From: Clostridium sp. CAG:575
Lineage (GTDB): Bacteria > Bacillota > Clostridia > TANB77 > CAG-508
DNA: 8,191 nucleotides
Assembly (NCBI GenBank): GCA_000435535.1
Contig: FR884526.1
Span: 1 to 8,191, forward strand
Reading direction: 5' to 3'
The first letter of the stretch is position 1. Every line of letters begins with the position of its first letter. The position numbers were made by a program, and so were the translations under genes. Positions 5,673 through 8,191 of the stretch are shown here, in pieces. The notes below the pieces were generated by a model. The model saw nothing but the letters and a program-made list of their open reading frames with translations, was not told the origin of the DNA and did no database searches.

Positions 5673-6644
5673 TTAGTTTGTAAGTCCTACTTCCCACTCT
5701 GTAAAATTCACATAGTTTCCTGCTATATAAATTCTATATTTTCCTGTTTCTAAAGTTAGTAATTCATACCTATTTCCACTTGAATCTGTATTCGCTACTT
5801 TATATTCTTCATAATTATCATTATTTAATTTCTTTACTATAATTTGTTTTCCACTACTTCCTCCACCATCAGCATAACTTCCACCATAAGCAAAAATTTT
5901 AATATTCTTATTTACTGATATTTCAATATAATCGCTTCCAGCCATTAAAATCCCACTATATGGCATACTAGTTTCCTTAATAATCTTATTAAATAATATT
6001 TGTGTACATCCAGCAACATTTACAGAATATTTTCCCCAATATGGATTACAGATTCTAATTGAGTCTATAATTAATGGTTCAGCATCTAGTGTTTGAATTT
6101 CAATGTTTATAGTCTTTTTAAATTTCCCATATATATCACATGCAATTGCATAAATTCTATATTTAGTATTAGCCACTAACCCATCTAAATTAATGTTCTT
6201 TTCTTTTCCTATATACACCTTTTTCTTAGAAGTAGTTAAATTTTCTACATATATATGATAATCAGCAATATCTTCTATATTATCACATTCAATATTAACT
6301 TTGCATTCAACAGTTGTTGTTCCTATACTATCTACTATCAAATTAACATTTGAAATTACTTCACTACTATTAATTTCTTCTTTGCTAATTCCAACTGTAT
6401 ACTTATCTATTTCATTTTCATAACCATCTATAATTGTGTTTTCGTCTTCTTGTGCTTTAGTAGTATTCTCCTTTGCTTGTTTTGCTCTAATAAATAAACC
6501 ATTTTCATTGGTAAATACCATAATTGTCACTCCTGCTAAAATCAATAAAATGATTATTGTTATTATAAGAACTATTAATGTAATTCCATCTTTATTTTTT
6601 AAAATATAATTTATAGCTTTAGTATCCCTTATTATATTTCTCAT
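5673..6644 (-). CDS. Pilin-like surface protein with Fn3-like and shared C-terminal domain (323 aa)
   Basis: Paralogue of the 445-residue protein at 2396-3733. A 20-residue basic leader ends in KNKDG; G20/I21 would be the prepilin-type cleavage site, followed by ITLIVLI and a hydrophobic helix to about 44. Mature position 5 is Val, not Glu. TNENGLFIRAKQAKEN (45-60) matches the GDNGLLDRAVKARE stretch of the paralogue. Residues about 95-186 look like a fibronectin type III domain (DYHIYVENL, NTKYRIYAIACD); there is no extra Ig-like module. Residues about 187-319 form the shared C-terminal domain. Identities with the paralogue include AYG (252-254), Y257, D259, EEYK (279-282), LE (298-299), GKY (301-303), YV (311-312), F314 and EW (316-317). 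ATG 6644 is chosen because GGGAGG sits 8 bases upstream. Own promoter at 6692-6720. Likely an exported adhesin-like or pilus-like protein; function unproven. Confidence 0.8.
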   Translation of the reverse strand: MRNIIRDTKAINYILKNKDGITLIVLIITIIILLILAGVTIMVFTNENGLFIRAKQAKENTTKAQEDENTIIDGYENEIDKYTVGISKEEINSSEVISNVNLIVDSIGTTTVECKVNIECDNIEDIADYHIYVENLTTSKKKVYIGKEKNINLDGLVANTKYRIYAIACDIYGKFKKTINIEIQTLDAEPLIIDSIRICNPYWGKYSVNVAGCTQILFNKIIKETSMPYSGILMAGSDYIEISVNKNIKIFAYGGSYADGGGSSGKQIIVKKLNNDNYEEYKVANTDSSGNRYELLTLETGKYRIYIAGNYVNFTEWEVGLTN

Positions 6645-6650
6645 TAGTTT

Positions 6651-6656
6651 TCCCTC
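6651..6656 (-). promoter_or_regulatory. Ribosome binding site fixing the 323-aa pilin-like start
   Basis: GGAGGG on the minus strand, ending 6 bases before ATG 6644 (GGAGG core to ATG is 7 bases). An in-frame TTG at 6659 would give five more residues but would place this site inside the coding region, so the ATG is preferred. Confidence 0.88.
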
Positions 6657-6691
6657 CAAAAAAATATCTATTATCTTTTTATCTCAATACC

Positions 6692-6720
6692 ATATTATCA
6701 TAGTCTTAAATATAATTCAA
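6692..6720 (-). promoter_or_regulatory. Extended -10 promoter for the 323-aa pilin-like gene
   Basis: Minus strand: -35 TTGAAT (6715-6720), 17-base spacer, -10 TAATAT (6692-6697) preceded by TGA. Start near 6685 leaves a leader of about 40 bases. A small inverted repeat TTCAA-TAAT-TTGAA (6716-6729) overlaps the -35 and could be an operator, although it is short enough to be chance. Element spacing and the TGA extension match the promoter at 3768-3796. Confidence 0.6.
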
Positions 6721-6777
6721 TAATTTGAAACTTATTTTACCAAATTCTGCAAACATCACTTTTTTCTCAATAAAGTG

Positions 6778-6808
6778 AAATAAGAAAGAATATCCTTCTT
6801 TCTTATTT
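6778..6808. terminator. Terminator hairpin overlapping the 3' end of the UDP-sugar pyrophosphorylase gene
   Basis: A perfect 13-bp stem (6778-6790 with 6796-6808) around a 5-base loop, rich in A on one arm and T on the other. On the minus strand the 5' arm includes the stop codon (6803-6805) and the 3' arm ends TTCTTTCTTATTT. The U-run is broken, so termination may be less than complete. A second 7-bp hairpin (6756-6762 with 6772-6778) follows directly in the same transcript and abuts it. Confidence 0.7.
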
Positions 6809-8050
6809 TTGTCTTTCCCAATATTTTTCATACAACTCTTTTGCTGTTTTTGGACTATCTACTCCCTCTTTGTTCTTTACTGGTGCAAAATCATCTTCTC
6901 TTTTTCCCCTTAAAATTGCAATATCATCAAATAATTCAAATGCATCAAAAATAAATGCCTCGAATTTATAAGAATTTGGTTCTTCTGGAATAACTTCTTT
7001 TCCATTTTCATCAATATATGAATTTTTCTTAAATGCACTATGATAAATTAATGGTTCTTTGCTTATTTTCTCAATTGCATCAATTGTAAATAAATTACAC
7101 ATTATATGTGATTCACCATATTTTAGTTCTCCATTTTCGTCTACTTCTTCTGCCATTTTTTCTGGTAATTCAGAATATTCAATTACCTTTGGATGATTAT
7201 TCATTTTGCAGAATACTCCTACTCTTTCATGTGGATTTGCTTTTACTACAGATTTTGATGCTATTTGTACATCTTTATCTATTGCCATACCTAATAAAGT
7301 AATATCTGCCATTTTTAAAATTGCATTATCTACTCCACCTATAAATATCCATTTTACTCCTCTTTCTTTCATATCTGCAAGCATTCCTGTTGTTCTTAAA
7401 GAAGTAAACACTCCACCATTTCCGTCAGATGCTTCTTTTATTTTTAAATTTTTCCCAATTAACATTTTTCCTTCTGTATTTACTAATGGCAATTCTCCTT
7501 GTTTAAATAACATTACACTGTTTTTATCATATCCAAAATAATTATGTTTTTCCAAAAATTCTTGTGTTTCATCATTGTTCTCTTTACTTGTCATTATGTA
7601 CCATGGAATTATTGTATTAAATTTTTTATTTGCTTCTTTTAAATTTTCTGCTAATATTTCAAATAAATATTTTCCTTTTCCATATACATCTAATTTAAAA
7701 GTTCCTTTTGGTCCTGTATGTCCAAGTCTTGTACCTTGGCCTCCAGCCATCGTTACAACTGCATATTGACCACTTACAATAGCTCTTTCTCCTAATTCAT
7801 CAAATCTTTCTTTATCTGATTTTGTTAGTTTTTCTTTGTCTAAATAAGCAACTGATTCTATTTTATTTTCTTTTATTTCTATTTCTTTTTTTGTATTTTC
7901 ATATAGTTCCATTATTTGATGAAAATCTATATTATTAATTTGTTCTATTAATTTCTCTTTTTGTTTTTCTTCTAATTTATTTAATAAATTTATTATATGT
8001 TCTTGTTTATATTGTTTTAATATTTCTATTATATCTTGTTCTTTATCCAT
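6803..8050 (-). CDS. UDPGP-family UDP-sugar pyrophosphorylase (UAP1-like, 415 aa)
   Basis: A cytosolic nucleotidyltransferase of family PF01704, which makes a UDP-sugar and pyrophosphate from UTP and a sugar 1-phosphate. An N-terminal helical region (1-90) precedes the Rossmann-like core. Signature AGGQGTRLGHTGPKG (102-116) binds UTP. Also seen: MTSKEN (153-158), FKQGELP (182-188), DGNGG (209-213), GVDN (239-242), GVFC and VIEYSE (278-294), KFEAFIFDAFE (362-372) and REDDFAPVKN (384-393) with the conserved Lys K392. This set resembles eukaryotic UDP-GlcNAc pyrophosphorylase (UAP1) more than bacterial GalU or GlmU. The sugar may be GlcNAc-1-P, Glc-1-P or Gal-1-P and cannot be decided by eye. 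Length is a little short against eukaryotic UAP1 but usual for bacterial members. ATG 8050 has GGGAGG (8059-8064) at 8-base spacing. No neighbouring sugar gene is visible; 141 bases upstream hold no clear promoter. Stop lies inside a terminator stem. Confidence 0.93.
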   Translation of the reverse strand: MDKEQDIIEILKQYKQEHIINLLNKLEEKQKEKLIEQINNIDFHQIMELYENTKKEIEIKENKIESVAYLDKEKLTKSDKERFDELGERAIVSGQYAVVTMAGGQGTRLGHTGPKGTFKLDVYGKGKYLFEILAENLKEANKKFNTIIPWYIMTSKENNDETQEFLEKHNYFGYDKNSVMLFKQGELPLVNTEGKMLIGKNLKIKEASDGNGGVFTSLRTTGMLADMKERGVKWIFIGGVDNAILKMADITLLGMAIDKDVQIASKSVVKANPHERVGVFCKMNNHPKVIEYSELPEKMAEEVDENGELKYGESHIMCNLFTIDAIEKISKEPLIYHSAFKKNSYIDENGKEVIPEEPNSYKFEAFIFDAFELFDDIAILRGKREDDFAPVKNKEGVDSPKTAKELYEKYWERQK

Positions 8051-8104
8051 AGGTATTTCCTCCCTTATTATCTATCTTTGTATATATTTATGCTATATTT
8101 GATA

Positions 8105-8125
8105 AATAATAATTTCATTATTATT
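8105..8125. repeat. AT-only inverted repeat upstream of the UDP-sugar pyrophosphorylase
   Basis: AATAATAAT, TTC, ATTATTATT: nine perfect pairs with a 3-base loop, 55 bases before the start codon. It could be a weak leader hairpin, the terminator of a gene beyond the window edge, or simply low-complexity AT sequence. The rest of 8126-8191 shows nothing recognisable. Confidence 0.4.
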
Positions 8126-8191
8126 AGTATATTTTATTCTATTTATTTTTTATTGTTCTTTTTATTTTTAAGTTTATGTTGCTATTTTATC

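Noticed and set aside
5651..5675. Intrinsic terminator directly after the 5673 stop (AGGG/CCCT pairing)
   Set aside because: The core stem is only four pairs with an 11-base loop and a poor T-run; the hairpins at 5576-5616 and 5502-5549 are better candidates.
6645..6659. TTG start at 6659 for the 323-aa pilin-like gene
   Set aside because: The added codons overlap the GGAGGG ribosome site that serves ATG 6644.
7108..7769. Three overlapping plus-strand open frames (7108-7302, 7206-7541, 7575-7769)
   Set aside because: All are antisense to the UDP-sugar pyrophosphorylase, whose conserved motifs run through this region; none has a convincing start.

Overview
The window is strongly AT-rich, has consensus Shine-Dalgarno sites (GGAGG/AAGGAGG), standard TAA/TAG stops and TGG-coded Trp, and carries families typical of Bacillota: the DUF421-DUF4363 pair, pilin-like proteins with a KxGITLIxLI-type head, and a Lon-like AAA_32 protease. 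The best guess is a low-GC anaerobic clostridial genome, perhaps a gut or uncultured lineage. This is inferred from protein types only; there is no rRNA or marker gene.

Layout, left to right. (1) 1-2349, plus strand: Lon-like ATP-dependent protease with intact Ser-Lys dyad, probably entering the window already in progress. It ends at a bidirectional hairpin terminator (2362-2397) shared with the convergent gene that follows. (2) 2396-3733, minus strand: pilin-like membrane-anchored surface protein with a probable Ig-like module, an Fn3 module and a distinctive C-terminal domain, driven by a clear extended -10 promoter. (3) 3829-4934, minus strand: two-gene operon, DUF421/YetF-like membrane protein followed by a DUF4363 protein. 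(4) 5114-5485, plus strand: small four-helix membrane protein of the PF04020 (holin superfamily IV/YvlD-like) type, with an internal duplication and a tandem 12-base repeat in its leader. (5) 5486-5672: convergent intergenic region with a terminator hairpin and a second near-perfect 41-base palindrome. (6) 5673-6644, minus strand: a second pilin-like protein with the same head, an Fn3-like module and the same C-terminal domain as gene 2. (7) 6803-8050, minus strand: UAP1-type UDP-sugar pyrophosphorylase.

No pathway ties all genes together; most are single-gene or two-gene units with their own terminators. The main theme is the cell envelope: two related pilin-like surface proteins, the DUF421/DUF4363 pair, a small membrane protein, and an enzyme making a UDP-sugar for envelope glycans. 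The point most worth following is that the two pilin-like proteins, about 2 kb apart and separated by unrelated genes, share an unnamed C-terminal domain, an unusual pilin head without Glu5, and near-identical promoter architecture. This suggests a dispersed, co-expressed paralogous family. No prepilin peptidase, assembly ATPase or platform protein lies in the window. I found no tRNA, rRNA, CRISPR array, transposase or phage gene cluster.
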